Source of the DNA: Macrostomum hystrix
Lineage: Eukaryota > Platyhelminthes > Macrostomidae
Direction of reading: 5' to 3'
Length of the DNA stretch: 64,000 nt
Assembly: GCA_950097015.1 (NCBI GenBank)
Contig: CATNEN010000028.1
Span: 930,001-994,000 of the forward strand
The position numbers and the translations under genes are program-made. Positions 1 through 11,369 of this stretch are shown piece by piece (position 1 is the stretch's first letter; every line of letters starts with the position of its first letter). The notes beneath the pieces are model-generated. The model ran no database searches, was not told where the DNA came from, and worked only from the letters and a program-made list of their open reading frames with translations.

Positions 1-739
1 CCAAAGTGACTATAGAATATGCAGAAGTTGATGTAAACATTGAAGTCTTTGTTGATATCTGATCGGTACAGGCTTCTATAGAGATTGAAAAAAGGAATTG
101 CATTTTTGCCCAAACAAATGTCAAACACTGCAGTCAATTACCAGCTCCAGCTAATATTTATACATTTTTTTGGTAACAAAGCTTTGATTCTGCAGTTGTT
201 GGTCTGGTTGAAATTTTTGGTTGAATAGTTTTCGGTAGGTCTGACTGTGACAGCAGTCGCGCGCGCAGCTTGGGCATCGGTGCAAACCATTTTTCGTGTA
301 AACCAAACCTGTCTCCACAGCTGTGCAAGGCAGCCTCCCACTTGGGCGAACGCCCAGAAGCTTATAAACATTGCACTCAAATTGCATGCATCTGTTTGAC
401 CGGGGGGGGGAACAGCCCAACAGTTGGCACAGTTGGTCACAATGGGACGCACTCGACTGATCCCCACTCAAACTTTCGTCACCTGTCACCTGCGGCAGTC
501 AGTTGCATCGAAATTGTCAACCGCAACCGCCTCTTGCCGCATTCCAGACAGAGAGATTGCGTCACAGATGCCAGATCCACAGGAAGAGATTACCTGATAA
601 GGTGAAATTCGATTGTATGAAATTGGCTAGAGGGAATAATTTTGCATTTAAGATAAATTGAATAAATAGGATACAGCATAGCTAAATGTAGAAATTTCAA
701 AATGAGAGAACTTACTAAACCCAATACTCCCCAACTCCG
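1..739. other. Intergenic, nothing recognised
   Basis: Short ORFs exist on both strands but lack a good start, splice signals or family resemblance. A run of nine to ten G occurs near 400. No RNA gene or regulatory block is recognised. Confidence 0.5.
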
Positions 740-1275
740 AAACTTCTCAACTCCGAAAATTCCCAACACCGAATCTTCCCAACTCCGAATCTTCCGAAGT
801 CAGAAACTTCCAAAATTTGAATCTTTCAAACTCCGAAACTCCCGAACTCCGAAACTTCCCAACTCCGAATCTTCCAAAATCCGAATCTTCCAAAATCCGC
901 AACTTCCGAAATCCGAAACTTCTCAAATCCGCAGCTTCCTAAATCCTCCGAAGCTTCCGAAATCCTCCGAAGCTTCCGAAATCCTCCGAAGATTCCGAAA
1001 TCCTCCGAATCTTCCCAAATCCGAATCTTCCCGAATCCGAATCGTCCCAAATCCGAATCTTTCCAAATCCGAATCTTCCCAAATCCGAATCTTCCCAAAT
1101 CCGAATCTTCCCAAATCCGAATCTTCCCAAATCCGAATCTTCCCAATTCCGAATCTTCCCATTTCGGAATCTTCCCAAATCCGAATCTTCCCAAATCCGA
1201 ATCTTCCCAATTCCGAATCTTCCCATTTCCGAATCTTCCCAAATCTGAAGCTTGCTCAATCAGAAACTTCCGAAA
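740..1275. repeat. Minisatellite, 16-bp unit
   Basis: Unit AAATCCGAATCTTCCC, most regular at 1015-1230 and degenerate at the left edge (15-21 bp spacing). Because 16 is not a multiple of three and the unit lacks stops, all frames stay open and produce spurious serine/proline-rich ORFs on both strands. There is no sign of a gene. Confidence 0.9.
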
Positions 1276-1767
1276 TCGAAAAATTCAGATGTCTCTGATT
1301 TCTAGCTTCCTAATTCGATTCTAAAAATAACGAATCCGAAGATAAAAACATCCCAAACTTAAAATCGAAATGAAAGCGCCAGGAACTTGCATTCTTTCAG
1401 TCTCCTCAGTTAAGCATACTGCCAAATTGCTGGGGGCCAAGTTATTGTTAGCAGATGTTCACTTTGGCGATCTACAAGGTTAAGCCAATTTGCAGCTTTA
1501 GTGCTGACAATTTGACATCTGGCAGGGGGGAATCAGGGACCTCTCGATGCCCTAATATCATTTACAGCTCAAGCTACTTACGCTTGTTAGTGCTTCAAGG
1601 TGAAAAATCTGGTTTATTTTTTACTGCCCATTTTTTAGGTTCCGCCAATCCCCGAGCATTGCTTCGATGGCTAGGGCTTCAGTCTGATGCGATTTGAAAT
1701 TTCAGAATAATTTTCTACTATCAGTTTCATTTGCATCCTGAAATCTGATGGAGGTTGACTAACAGTC
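1276..1767. other. Unique spacer between arrays
   Basis: Contains one short ORF (1455-1697) with no recognisable product. Nothing else is supported. Confidence 0.4.
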
Positions 1768-2035
1768 AAGATGGGCAGCCTGGTGTCTTTAGAGGCAGCC
1801 TGATGTCTTTAGAGGCAGCCTGGTGTCTTTAGAGGCAGCCTGATGTCTTTAGAGGCAGCCTGGTGTCTTTAGAGGCAGCCTGGTGTCTTTAGAGGCAGCC
1901 TGGTGTCTTTAGAGGCAGCCTGGTGTCTTTAGAGGCAGCCTGGTGTCTTTAGAGGCAGCCTGGTGTCTTAAGAGGCAGCCTGATGTCTTTAGAGGCAGCC
2001 TGGTGTCTTAAGAGGCAGCCTGATGTCTTTATAGG
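1768..2035. repeat. Minisatellite, 20-bp unit (type a)
   Basis: About 13 copies of TTAGAGGCAGCCTGGTGTCT, with A/G variation at one position. It passes directly into a related 20-bp array at about 2036. Confidence 0.92.
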
Positions 2036-2300
2036 CAACCTGAAGTATTTATAGGCAACCTGAAGTATTTGGAGGCAGCCTGAAGTATTTGGAGGCAACC
2101 TGAAGTATTTAGAGGCAGCCTGAAGTATTTGGAGGCAGCCTGAAGTATTTGGAGGCAGCCTGAAGTATTTGGAGGCAGCCTGAAGTATTTGGAGGCAGCC
2201 TGAAGTATTTGGAGGCAGCCTGAAGTATTTGGAGGCAACCTGAAGTATTTGGAGGCAACCTGAAGTATTTGGAGGCAGCCTGAAGTATTTGGAGGCTGCA
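2036..2300. repeat. Minisatellite, 20-bp unit (type b)
   Basis: About 13 copies of GGAGGCAGCCTGAAGTATTT. It shares the GGCAGCCTG core with the preceding array, and the AGCCTGAAGT segment with the following 21-bp array. Confidence 0.92.
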
Positions 2301-2344
2301 TGAGGTCTGTGTCTTTTAGCCTGAAGATCGTGTAATGCAACCTG

Positions 2345-3208
2345 AAGTCCGTGTGATGTAGCCTGAAGTCTGTATGATGTAGCCTGAAGTCTGTATGATG
2401 TAGCCTGAAGTCTGTATGATGTAGCCTGAAGTCTGTATGATGTAGCCTGAAGTCTGTATGATGTAGCCTGAAGTCTGTATGATGTAGCCTGAAGTCTGTA
2501 TGATGTAGCCTGAAGTCTGTATGATGTAGCCTGAAGTCTGTGTGATGTAGCCTGAAGTCTGTATGATGTAGCCTGAAGTCTGTATGATGTAGCCTGAAGT
2601 CTGTATGATGTAGCCTGAAGTCTGTATGATGTAGCCTGAAGTCTGTATGATGTAGCCTTAAGTCTGTATGATGTAGCCTGAAGTCTGTATGATGTAGCCT
2701 GAAGTCTGTATGATGTAGCCTGAAGTCTGTATGATGTAGCCTGAAGTCTGTATGATGTAGCCTGAAGTCTGTATGATGTAGCCTGAAGTCTGTATGATGT
2801 AGCCTGAAGTCTGTGTGATGTAGCCTGAAGTCTGTATGATGTAGCCTGAAGTCTGTATGATGTAGCCTGAAGTCTGTATGATGTAGCCTGAAGTCTGTAT
2901 GATGTAGCCTGAAGTCTGTATGATGTAGCCTGAAGTCTGTATGATGTAGCCTGAAGTCTGTATGATGTAGCCTGAAGTCTGTATGATGTAGCCTGAAGTC
3001 TGTATGATGTAGCCTGAAGTCTGTATGATGTAGCCTGAAGTCTGTATGATGTAGCCTGAAGTCTGTATGATGTAGCCTGAAGTCTGTATGATGTAGCCTG
3101 AAGTCTGTATGATGTAGCCTGAAGTCTGTATGATGTAGCCTGAAGTCTGTGTGATGTAGCCTGAAGTCTGTGTGATGTAGCCTGAAGTCTGTATGATGTA
3201 GCCTGAAG
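2345..3208. repeat. Minisatellite, 21-bp unit (type c)
   Basis: About 41 highly homogeneous copies of GTATGATGTAGCCTGAAGTCT (21 bp). The only common variant is GTGTG for GTATG. It appears to be derived from the same ancestral unit as the two arrays to its left. Confidence 0.93.
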
Positions 3209-4080
3209 TTCTCTCCCTTAAGTCTAGAAGGAAAGGAACAGGAAGACTAGACTGACAGAAGAAGAGAAATGCAATATTCTTAGATGCAAGAATGTAAAAA
3301 AAGCTAATCGCCTAGAAGAAAATTTGAGTCAACCATGTGAGACCATTTCTGCTTTTAAGCACATCCCTCACTAAAGAATCAGACAAAGACACCCAATGTT
3401 GTCGATTTCGAGATGAAACACAAGACTATCATTTTACCTCGTTATTGCAATGTACCCAGCCCCTCCACGCTGGACTTGGCTAGAAAAGCAGTCTTTGCTC
3501 TTAAGAAAGGAACAATTTCACATGTCAGCCTCCCGAGCGTCATCAACCACAGCTGAGCTTATCAGGTGACTCAACAGGCTTGAAATTCAATCCCCAACTC
3601 TCTCATCCCATAGAACGAATCGCGTGATTGGCGCCAACATCTTCAAGTGGCAAATTGTCTGCCCCCGTCCCCCAGAATGGGGAAACTAAATCCCTCAAAA
3701 TGGAGACTCGAACAATATATCCCATTTCTTATAGGCGGCCTTAGGCAATCGATTGAATGGGATCATTAATTTAGGCCTACTCCCTAATGAGTGGTGAGTG
3801 GTGTGTGTGTGTGTTCTTTACTCACTTCACCAGTATTTTTACCACGCAATTTTTTCGAAACGAAACAACAGTCAAGTATTATCTCCTCATGTATGTATTT
3901 GATCTACAATGGTAGAATATATTAGATCTATTTTGTTTATTTGTTGATTGTGTCAGTGCGATTGAATCGAAGCGGCGAATGTACACAAACTGAGAGTGAA
4001 CGACTGCTTAAATAAACTGGATCGCTCTCAACTAAGCAATCGCTTATTTTGGAATTGTACTAACAAAAACCGTCGTTGTT
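3209..4080. other. Spacer upstream of the possible small gene
   Basis: Moderately AT-rich unique sequence with a short GT run near 3800. No ORF with convincing coding character is seen. It could hold the promoter of the gene starting at 4081, but no TATA box or other diagnostic motif was recognised. Confidence 0.4.
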
Positions 4081-6416
4081 ATGGCGAGAGAGTCGGCTAC
4101 GAGATTGCTCAATCGGGGATCAAAGTCAAGTGAAATCTTATCTGCGGTGAGTTTTAAGGATGACGCTATTTAATAGGACTTGCCTATTGCAGAAATCATT
4201 GACAAACTGAAATTTATCGCTTTTATCTTCTGAAGGCAACGAGGATACGTGTCGCACTGACAATGGGTTCTATTGTGCCAACTTTCTCATCTAAGTCTGC
4301 CCTCTAACCTGTTCTTCCACCAACTCCGCACCTGTTTACCTCCCTTGCCCCTGACTCCTTTCTCACATTTCTACATTTCGCTCCCACCTACTCACAATCT
4401 CTCCCCTGTCTCATCTCTCCCGTGTCTAATCTCTCCCGTGTCTCATCTCTCCTGTGTCTAATCTCTCCCGTGTCTAATCTCTCCCCTGTCTCATCTCTCC
4501 CGTGTCTAATTTCTCCCGTGTCTAATCTCTCCCGTGTCTAATCTCTCCCGTGTCTAATCTCTCCCCTGTCTCATCTCTCCCGTCTCATCTCTCTCGTGTC
4601 TAATCTCTCCTGTGTCTAATCTCTCCCGTGTCTAATCTCTCCCGTGTCTAATCTCTTCTGCCTATCTCATCTCTCTCCCGTGTCTAATCTCTCGCGTGCC
4701 TCATCTCTCCCGTGTCTAATCTCTCGCGTGCCTCATCTCTCCCGTGTCTAATCTCTCCCGTGTCTAATCTCTCTCGTGTCTAATCTCTCCCCTGTCTCAT
4801 CTCTCCCGTCTCATCTCTCCCGTGTCTAATCTCTCCCGTGTCTAATCTCTCCCGTGTCTAATCTCTCCCGTGTCTAATCTCTCTCGTGTCTAATCTCTCC
4901 CCTGTCCATCTCTCCCGTCTCATCTCTCCCGTGCCTCATCTCTCCCGTGTCTAATCTCTCCCGTGTCTAATCTCTCCTGTGTCTAATCTCTCCAGTGTCT
5001 AATCTCTCCCGTGTCCCATCTCTTCTGCCTATCTCATCTCTCTCCCGTGTCTAATCTCTCCCGTGCCTCATCTCTCCCGTGTCTAATCTCTCCCGTGTCT
5101 AATCTCTCCCCTGTCTAATCTCTCCCCTGTCTAATCTCTCCCCTGTCTAATCTCTCCCCTGTCTAATCTCTCCCCTGTCTAATCTCTCCCCTGTCTAATC
5201 TCTCCCCTGTCTAATCTCTCCCCTGTCTAATCTCTCCCCTGTCTAATCTCTCCCCTGTCTAATCTCTCCCGTGTCTAATCTCTCCCGTGTCTAATCTCTC
5301 CCCTGTCTAATCTCTCCCCTGTCTAATCTCTCCCGTGTCTAATCTCTCCCGTGTCTAATCTCTCCCCTGTCTAATCTCTCCCCTGTCTAATCTCTCCCGT
5401 GTCTAATCTCTCCCGTGTCTAATCTCTCCCGTGTCTAATCTCTCCCCTGTCTAATCTCTCCCCTGTCTAATCTCTCCCCTGTCTAATCTCTCCCCTGTCT
5501 AATCTCTTCCGTGTCTAATCTCTCCCGTGTCTAATCTCTCCCCTGTCTAATCTCTCCCCTGTCTAATCTCTCCCGTGTCTAATCTCTCCCGTGTCCCATC
5601 TCTTCTGCCTATCTCATCTCTCTCCCGTGCCTCATCTCTCTCCCGTGTCTAATCTCTCCCGTGTCTAATCTCTCCCGTGTCTAATCTCTCCCCTGTCTAA
5701 TCTCTCCCCTGTCTAATCTCTCCCGTGTCTAATCTCTCCCGTGTCTAATCTCTCCCCTGTCTAATCTCTCCCGTGCCTCATCTCTCTCCCGTGTCTAATC
5801 TCTCCCCTGTCTAATCTCTCCCCTGTCTAATCTCTCCCGTGTCTAATCTCTCCCGTGTCTAATCTCTCCCCTGTCTAATCTCTCCCGTGTCTAATCTCTC
5901 CCGTGTCCCATCTCTTCTGCCTATCTCATCTCTCTCCCGTGCCTCATCTCTCTCCCGTGTCTAATCTCTCCCGTGTCTAATCTCTCCCCTGTCTAATCTC
6001 TCCCCTGTCTAATCTCTCCCGTGCCTCATCTCTCTTTTATCGCACTTATCACGTGTCTCTGTTATTTTTTTCCCTCAGTACGCTCGTACGCCAGCCTTTT
6101 CCCCTCTGCTTTGCTTCTAACCTGTACGTTAGAGTTCTTCCCGTCGATTCGGTTAAATTGTGAGATGCTCCACGAAGAAACACTGCAATTTAAATTTTTG
6201 TTTTAGTCGAAATCAACTCTAAAGAGCGTTGAAAAAGCAAATTTAGATTTATTTGCTGACAGAAAAAAGCAAAAAGAGCTAAAAAACGCCTTTGCTGCAA
6301 ATGATACAGACTACTCAGTAGCTATTGTGAGTAGTAAGCGGGGAGCACAGCTTTCCAACTCGATAGAAATCGGTATTTCAGCCGAGTTCAATTTAAGAGT
6401 CATACAAAAAAAGTAA
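4081..6416 (+). CDS. Hypothetical two-exon small protein
   Basis: I do not recognise the product. Exon 1 (4081-4146) reads from ATG for 22 codons, beginning MARESATRLL, and ends at a consensus donor GCG|GTGAGT. The best in-frame partner is 6207-6416, preceded by the strong acceptor TTTTTGTTTTAG. It stays open for 69 codons to TAA and is rich in K, A and N (KKQKELKNAFAAND near its middle). Both junctions are phase 0, giving about 91 aa. The intron holds a 16-bp array, the same arrangement seen in the certain gene WDR33, which supports the model. Alternatives: acceptors at 4192 and 6079 lead quickly to stops, and a GTGAGT inside exon 2 (6327) could be a donor to an unseen third exon. No transcript evidence is available from sequence alone. 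Confidence 0.4.
4385..6035. repeat. Minisatellite, 16-bp unit with higher-order structure
   Basis: Unit GTCTAATCTCTCCCGT (16 bp), about 100 copies, with CCGTG and CCCTG subtypes. A longer interruption (CCCATCTCTTCTGCCTATCT followed by CATCTCTCTCCCGTG) recurs near 4655, 5018, 5593 and 5906, so segments of about 310-575 bp have been duplicated as blocks. The + strand is almost purine-free over long stretches. Confidence 0.92.
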
Positions 6417-6838
6417 ACAAATTATTTTCACAGAAAAAGCGGCTACAATTGAAAAGTGTTATTTTAATTGAAAAAAAACTCCTACAAATACGCATAAGTA
6501 CTAATATTAGTACTACAGTTCATTACAGACTCAATGCACCAAATGTAAAAGAAACTATTTTAAATCTTAAAAAAATCGGAAAATTTCGTGAATAAATGAC
6601 AATGCCGATAAAAATGTTACAGCAAACACGTCAGCTCCTACTGCTCAGCAGTAGATAGTAGTGCGATGAGATGCATGTTTAACTTTTTTATGGAAAAATT
6701 AGAATGCCGAAATCACTATTTTCTAAATTGTCGTATAATTAATAATCAGAGGTACGCGCATTGAGATGAGAATGCCATGAGATGAGAAGCAAACACCATG
6801 CCAAATAGTTTGAGATCAAAACAATTTAAGTTTAATAA
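6417..6838. other. AT-rich spacer
   Basis: No gene, RNA or repeat recognised between the possible small gene and the 15-bp array. Confidence 0.4.
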
Positions 6839-6840
6839 GA

Positions 6841-7707
6841 AGATCCCAGATCCTCAGATCCCAGATCGTCAGATCCCAGATCGTCAGATCCCAGATCGTC
6901 AGATCCCAGATCGTCAGATCCCAGATCGTCAGATCCCAGATCGTCAGATCCCAGATCGTCAGATCCCAGATCCTCAGATCCCAGATCGTCAGATCCCAGA
7001 TCGTCAGATCCCAGATCGTCAGATCCCAGATCGTCAGATCCCAGATCGTCAGATCCCAGATCCTCAGATCCCAGATCCTCAGATCCCAGATCCTCAGATC
7101 CCAGATCCTCAGATCCCAGATCCTCAGATCCCAGATCCTCAGATCCCAGATCCTCAGATCCCAGATCCTCAGATCCCAGATCCTCAGATCCCAGATCCTC
7201 AGATCCCAGATCCTCAGATCCCAGATCCTCAGATCCCAGATCCTCAGATCCCAGATCCTCAGATCCCAGATCCTCAGATCCCAGATCCTCAGATCCCAGA
7301 TCCTCAGATCCCAGATCCTCAGATCCCAGATCCTCAGATCCCAGATCCTCAGATCCCAGATCCTCAGATCCCAGATCCTCAGATCCCAGATCCTCAGATC
7401 CCAGATCCTCAGATCCCAGATCCTCAGATCCCAGATCCTCAGATCCCAGATCCTCAGATCCCAGATCCTCAGATCCCAGATCCTCAGATCCCAGATCCTC
7501 AGATCCCAGATCCTCAGATCCCAGATCCTCAGATCCCAGATCCTCAGATCCCAGATCCTCAGATCCCAGATCCTCAGATCCCAGATCCTCAGATCCCAGA
7601 TCCTCAGATCCCAGATTCTCAGATCCCAGATCCTCAGATCCCAGATTCTCAGATCCCAGATCCTCAGATCCCAGATTCTCAGATCCCAGATCCTCAGATC
7701 CCAGATA
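6841..7707. repeat. Minisatellite, 15-bp unit
   Basis: About 57 near-perfect copies of AGATCCCAGATCCTC. Copies at the left (6865-7060) mostly carry CGTC instead of CCTC, and a few at the right edge carry TTCTC. Because 15 is a multiple of three, the array is open in frame on both strands, giving the artefactual peptides (PDPQI)n and (LRIWD)n. It ends about 75 bp beyond the stop codon of the SPATA6 gene, so it may lie in that gene's 3' UTR or just past it. Confidence 0.93.
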
Positions 7708-7780
7708 ACCAAATCCTCAGAAATTTGGGGTCCAAAACATCAGTTTTTTCGAATTTCCAGTCCAGATCCCCTTTAACTCT

Positions 7781-9321
7781 TCAGACTCGCACATTGCGTA
7801 GCCGAGCAAGCCGCAGCTCTCGCTCGAGCATCTCCAAGTCGTCATAATACCTGCCGTAGTAGTACGGGTAGTAATGCGAATAATAGGGATAATAATAGTA
7901 GGGATAATAGTAGGGCCTGTACGGCCGGTAGGGCGAGCCGCTGCGCCGCAAAGTGTCGGCGACTCGTTCGTGTAGGCCGGACGAAGTCAGGTTGGGGTAG
8001 CGCTCAGCCAGGCTCGGTCGAGACGGCGAAGGCGATGGTGACGGAGAACGCGGACGGGCCGGCGCCGTGGCCGACGTTGAACGACGCAAATCGGCTGCCG
8101 AGCGACTTCGCCGGATGCGGCCGCCACCGCCGCTGCTGCCGCCGACAGTTCCGCTTTTCGCCTTCGTCTCTCCGAAGTTATCGTGAAACATCGGCGTGCG
8201 GCCAACCAGCGAGTTCTCTACTCGGCGAACAACAAACGGCGGCCGACCGTTCGACATCGCCGCGGACGATTTCGCCGTCCTGGTTGACGGCTCGTCGAGA
8301 TCATCGCAGAGGGCCTTCAGGCGAGGACTCGGCGAGCGCGAACGCATCGCTGCGGCCAGGGTCTGCCTCTCGTAGTTGTTTGACCCAGCGCCGCCGCCGC
8401 CGCTGCCACCATTACCTGACTGTCTTGATTTTCGAGATCTGGATCGCGACCGCGACCGGCGTCCACCTTCGACTCCAACGGAGCCGTTGGTGGTGGACAG
8501 CAGCCCGCCGCCTGGCAGCAGCTCCTCGATGGCGGCGTAGGTGGCGAACTCCAGCCTGGGCGGAACTCCGGGGAAGTCAACGGTGCGGGTCATGAGGAGG
8601 TCGCGAGTTGCCGAGTGGCTGGTCCGACCGGCCAGGGGACCAAAGAAGTCGCGACAGTTGGTCTCATGATAGGCCAGGAGGCAACCGCCCAAGTAGATAT
8701 CGGTCACCTGTTAAAGTAGCGAGAGGTTGAGATCTAGCCATGTGAGGGATGTTTTCAGCTCTTGTAGATACCGACATTATATAGACGCTGTCGGGGTTGA
8801 GGTCGGGGGTTCGATTCCCGACTTCAACTGGAACAATTTGAGTCCCTTAGCAATACTTTAAAACTCTGCTTAAAGCAATGCTTTATTTCTCTCAGAAATT
8901 GTGTTGGGGGTACTTGAGGTTTTGTGGCGTTCCCTTTCCCCCAGTCCATGGACAGAACAGCGCAGCTTTCAGATGCGCCACGCAATAGCTGGGGCTGTGC
9001 TGTGGGCTGTATAATCAATTATTATTTCAATTATTAAAATATACGCTAACAAACCTGTCTGAGCTCCAATGTCACTGGCGCGTCAGCCAGAAGGTCGGCC
9101 ACCACAAAGGCGTCCTCGGCCGTCCAGAAGATTCTTTCAAACTGGAAGCGCTCGCGCACGCACAATGGGAAGGCGGCCTCGAGTAGGCGAGTTCGCTTAG
9201 CTTGACCGAAGACCACCACAACCAGGAATAGGTCGTCACGGATTGGCAGACGAGTGCCAGGCGATGAGACAACATCCAGCGTCAGCTCTAAGGTGCATTT
9301 GAATCCGCCGGCGCTAGACAT
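7781..9321 (-). CDS. SPATA6: Spermatogenesis-associated protein 6 orthologue
   Basis: Two exons: 9321-9055 (89 codons from ATG, donor CAG|GTTTGT) and 8707-7781 (acceptor TTTAACAG, stop TGA), both phase 0, about 397 aa. Residues 1-89 match the N-terminal SPATA6 domain (CTLELTLDVVSSPG, DLFLVVVVFGQAKRT, AAFPLCVRERFQFERIF). Further colinear matches to vertebrate SPATA6 are PPRLEFAT, GRPPFVVRRVE and SLAERYPNLTSSGLHERV. Between them lie RS-dipeptide and glycine-rich low-complexity stretches. The C-terminus has an unusual tyrosine/proline-rich segment (about residues 350-380) and an acidic/arginine-rich end. In mammals SPATA6 is needed for the sperm connecting piece; the same role here is inference. 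The intron carries a SINE. An upstream CAG seven bases before the ATG could be a splice acceptor. Confidence 0.88.
8750..9040 (+). mobile_element. tRNA-derived SINE (family 1) in SPATA6 intron
   Basis: Contains a B-box-like GGTTCGATTCCCGACTT at about 8808, then a body shared with copies at 18.4, 40.8 and 48 kb (CCTTAGCAA..., palindromic CAGTCCATGGAC), and an ATT-rich tail near 9015-9040. The A-box half is degraded. It lies antisense to the host gene and makes up most of the 347-bp intron. Confidence 0.65.
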
Positions 9322-11369
9322 TGTTCCGCTGCGGAGTAGTTGCGGTTGTAATTATGTTTCTCAGTTTTTTTTGTTTACCGAATCCTTTTTATTGAAATAA
9401 TTAGATTTTTCCTAAACTCATTGTGTACTTCCGTGGTATTTACCGCTGGATATGAAATTATGATAAAATCCCTGCCATTTATTTATAAAACGTGTTACTA
9501 CGCCGTGTCAAAAATTATAAGAAGCTCGTTTGCAAAAGAGAATATTAAAATTATCATAAATATTTTTTGTGTTCTATGGTTAATTTTTTAAATAATCTTA
9601 TATAAATGACAATATAGTAATTAGTATACTAATATGTTGATTACTATGCCTATATATCCGTTTCTGTTTCAAGTTTAGGTCTAAACCAACTTTAAATTAG
9701 TTCTAACATACATATAAAAATATTATATGATAAAAACTTTCTATAAGTTCTATAAGTATAAAACTTGCTTTCTATAAATAAATGCAACAATTAGGAACCG
9801 GCCAGGGGACCAAAGAATAACAAAGCATATAAGAAAGCATAACAACAGAGGAAACAATACGAAAATATGTAAGCCAATATCAAGCGTGCTAATTTATATC
9901 TATCTGGATAAAATAATAAATAAAGATATCCGCACCACAAATTAAACAAGTCTATATATATGAGTCATACAGTCATACGGCTAATAAAGTTAAACTCAAG
10001 CGCAACTTTAATGATAGTGATAACTGTGTGTGGAAAAATTTACACAAGATACATAGTTTTCTTTGGCCAAACTCAATTAATATACACACTGGGGCTGACC
10101 AAAATGTTGTAAAAAGAATAAGGTTCTAAAATACAGGGAAATCGAAATGATCACGATGCCCAATAATGAAAGAACGTCCTGTCAGAATGGATGCTCCAAC
10201 TTCCGTTATATTAATAATCTTACGGAAAAGGTAAGTCAGAGATCTATTAAAAAATCTGAAGTCAGTTGGTTGTCAGGTGACAAAATGAAATTAATTTTCT
10301 AAATAACATTAAAGTTCTAGTTATTATTAAAATATAATTTCTAGTATTTTACGGCGTTCAAATTAAAATATTTTGTTACTCTCTTGTTTTAGGAGCTACT
10401 AATTTGTTTAAAAGAAATCACGAGCATTCCGTACATGATTGTGGGAAAGCAATCTTTCATATCGATGATATGAGAAGTGTAGTTGAAAAAAATGTGTTTC
10501 AATCGTAGAGACCATCATTACTGAAACATTAGCGTGAATTAATTTAGGGTTTAAAACCAAAGTTTTCGATGTCTTTAATTAAATCCTATATGATGGAAAA
10601 AAAACTAGAAAAAAGTGAACCTTAAAAAGCAGGAAGCATTTCCTACCCTTCCGAAGCTAAAAACGCGCATATCTTCAAAATATGTACCCCAAACGCTCAC
10701 TAACGATGAATATAAATAGAAGTTCATGCCGAGAATCTTAATATTTCTTATTTTTTTTAGGAAATTCCTGCATATAAATAATCCAATGAGCGACAATTTA
10801 TTCGGAAAATTATATGGTTGTTTTTGCTTGATCGGAAAGTAGTATATTAGACTATGAAATTTTTTCGTAACAGGACCGTCATAGCTTAAAATGTAATTTT
10901 AAAATAGTATATGTATCCAGATCTGTTTCTCGTAGATTAATTCAAGCAAAAAAGCGGAAAGGAAATTTCTAGCGCGCTGATATGTACAGAGAGTTCGAAT
11001 CTATAGCTGTACATGTTTTACAATTTTTGCGAAGGAATAGCTACGAGCAAATCTTTACGTCGGTGCAATTCAAAATAGCGACGAAGGCCTATCTAATTAT
11101 TTAGGTGCAGGTAATAAATATCATGGTGTCAAATTTCATATATAGCTAATTCGTAACGTTGGGAGAGGATCTTAGAAAGTTTTAATTGACTTTATCATAG
11201 AAATATACCCACTTAAAAAGAAACAGAAGCTGACATCTAACATGACAGCTGCTTTAACAGCATCTCACGTATCAAATCCATTATAAAAAAGGGCATACTG
11301 GCGATCAAAATAATTCGCAATTGAAAGCCCAGTACACGCCACGATTGCACTAAGCAGATTGTTAAATAT
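9322..11369. other. AT-rich spacer
   Basis: Strongly AT-rich, with many short runs of A and T. Apart from one possible small spliced ORF (10147-10473, listed separately) I see no gene, RNA or structured repeat. Confidence 0.5.
10147..10473 (+). CDS. Possible small spliced ORF, 54 aa
   Basis: Product not recognised. Exon 1 (10147-10230) reads 28 codons from ATG, beginning MITMPNNERT, to the perfect donor AAG|GTAAGT. A 162-bp intron ends at the good acceptor CTCTTGTTTTAG (AG at 10391-10392). Exon 2 (10393-10473) continues in phase 0 for 26 codons (GAGCTACTAATT...) to TGA. Two consensus splice signals with conserved phase around short ORFs in AT-rich spacer are suggestive, but chance cannot be excluded. 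It could also be the 5' part of a longer transcript or a relic. No domain, signal peptide or membrane segment is evident. Confidence 0.3.

Noticed and set aside
1768-3208. CRISPR-like appearance of regular repeats
   Set aside because: Units are contiguous with no unique spacers, and the window is animal nuclear DNA. They are minisatellites.
6798-7847. 349-aa ORF made of PDPQI repeats
   Set aside because: Product of an in-frame 15-bp minisatellite that is equally open on the opposite strand. There is no gene context, and its 3' part overlaps the SPATA6 coding exon antisense.
7987-8595. Overlapping ORFs on both strands inside SPATA6 exon 2
   Set aside because: Frame shadows of a GC-rich, RS- and glycine-rich exon. 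The SPATA6 frame alone matches the family colinearly.
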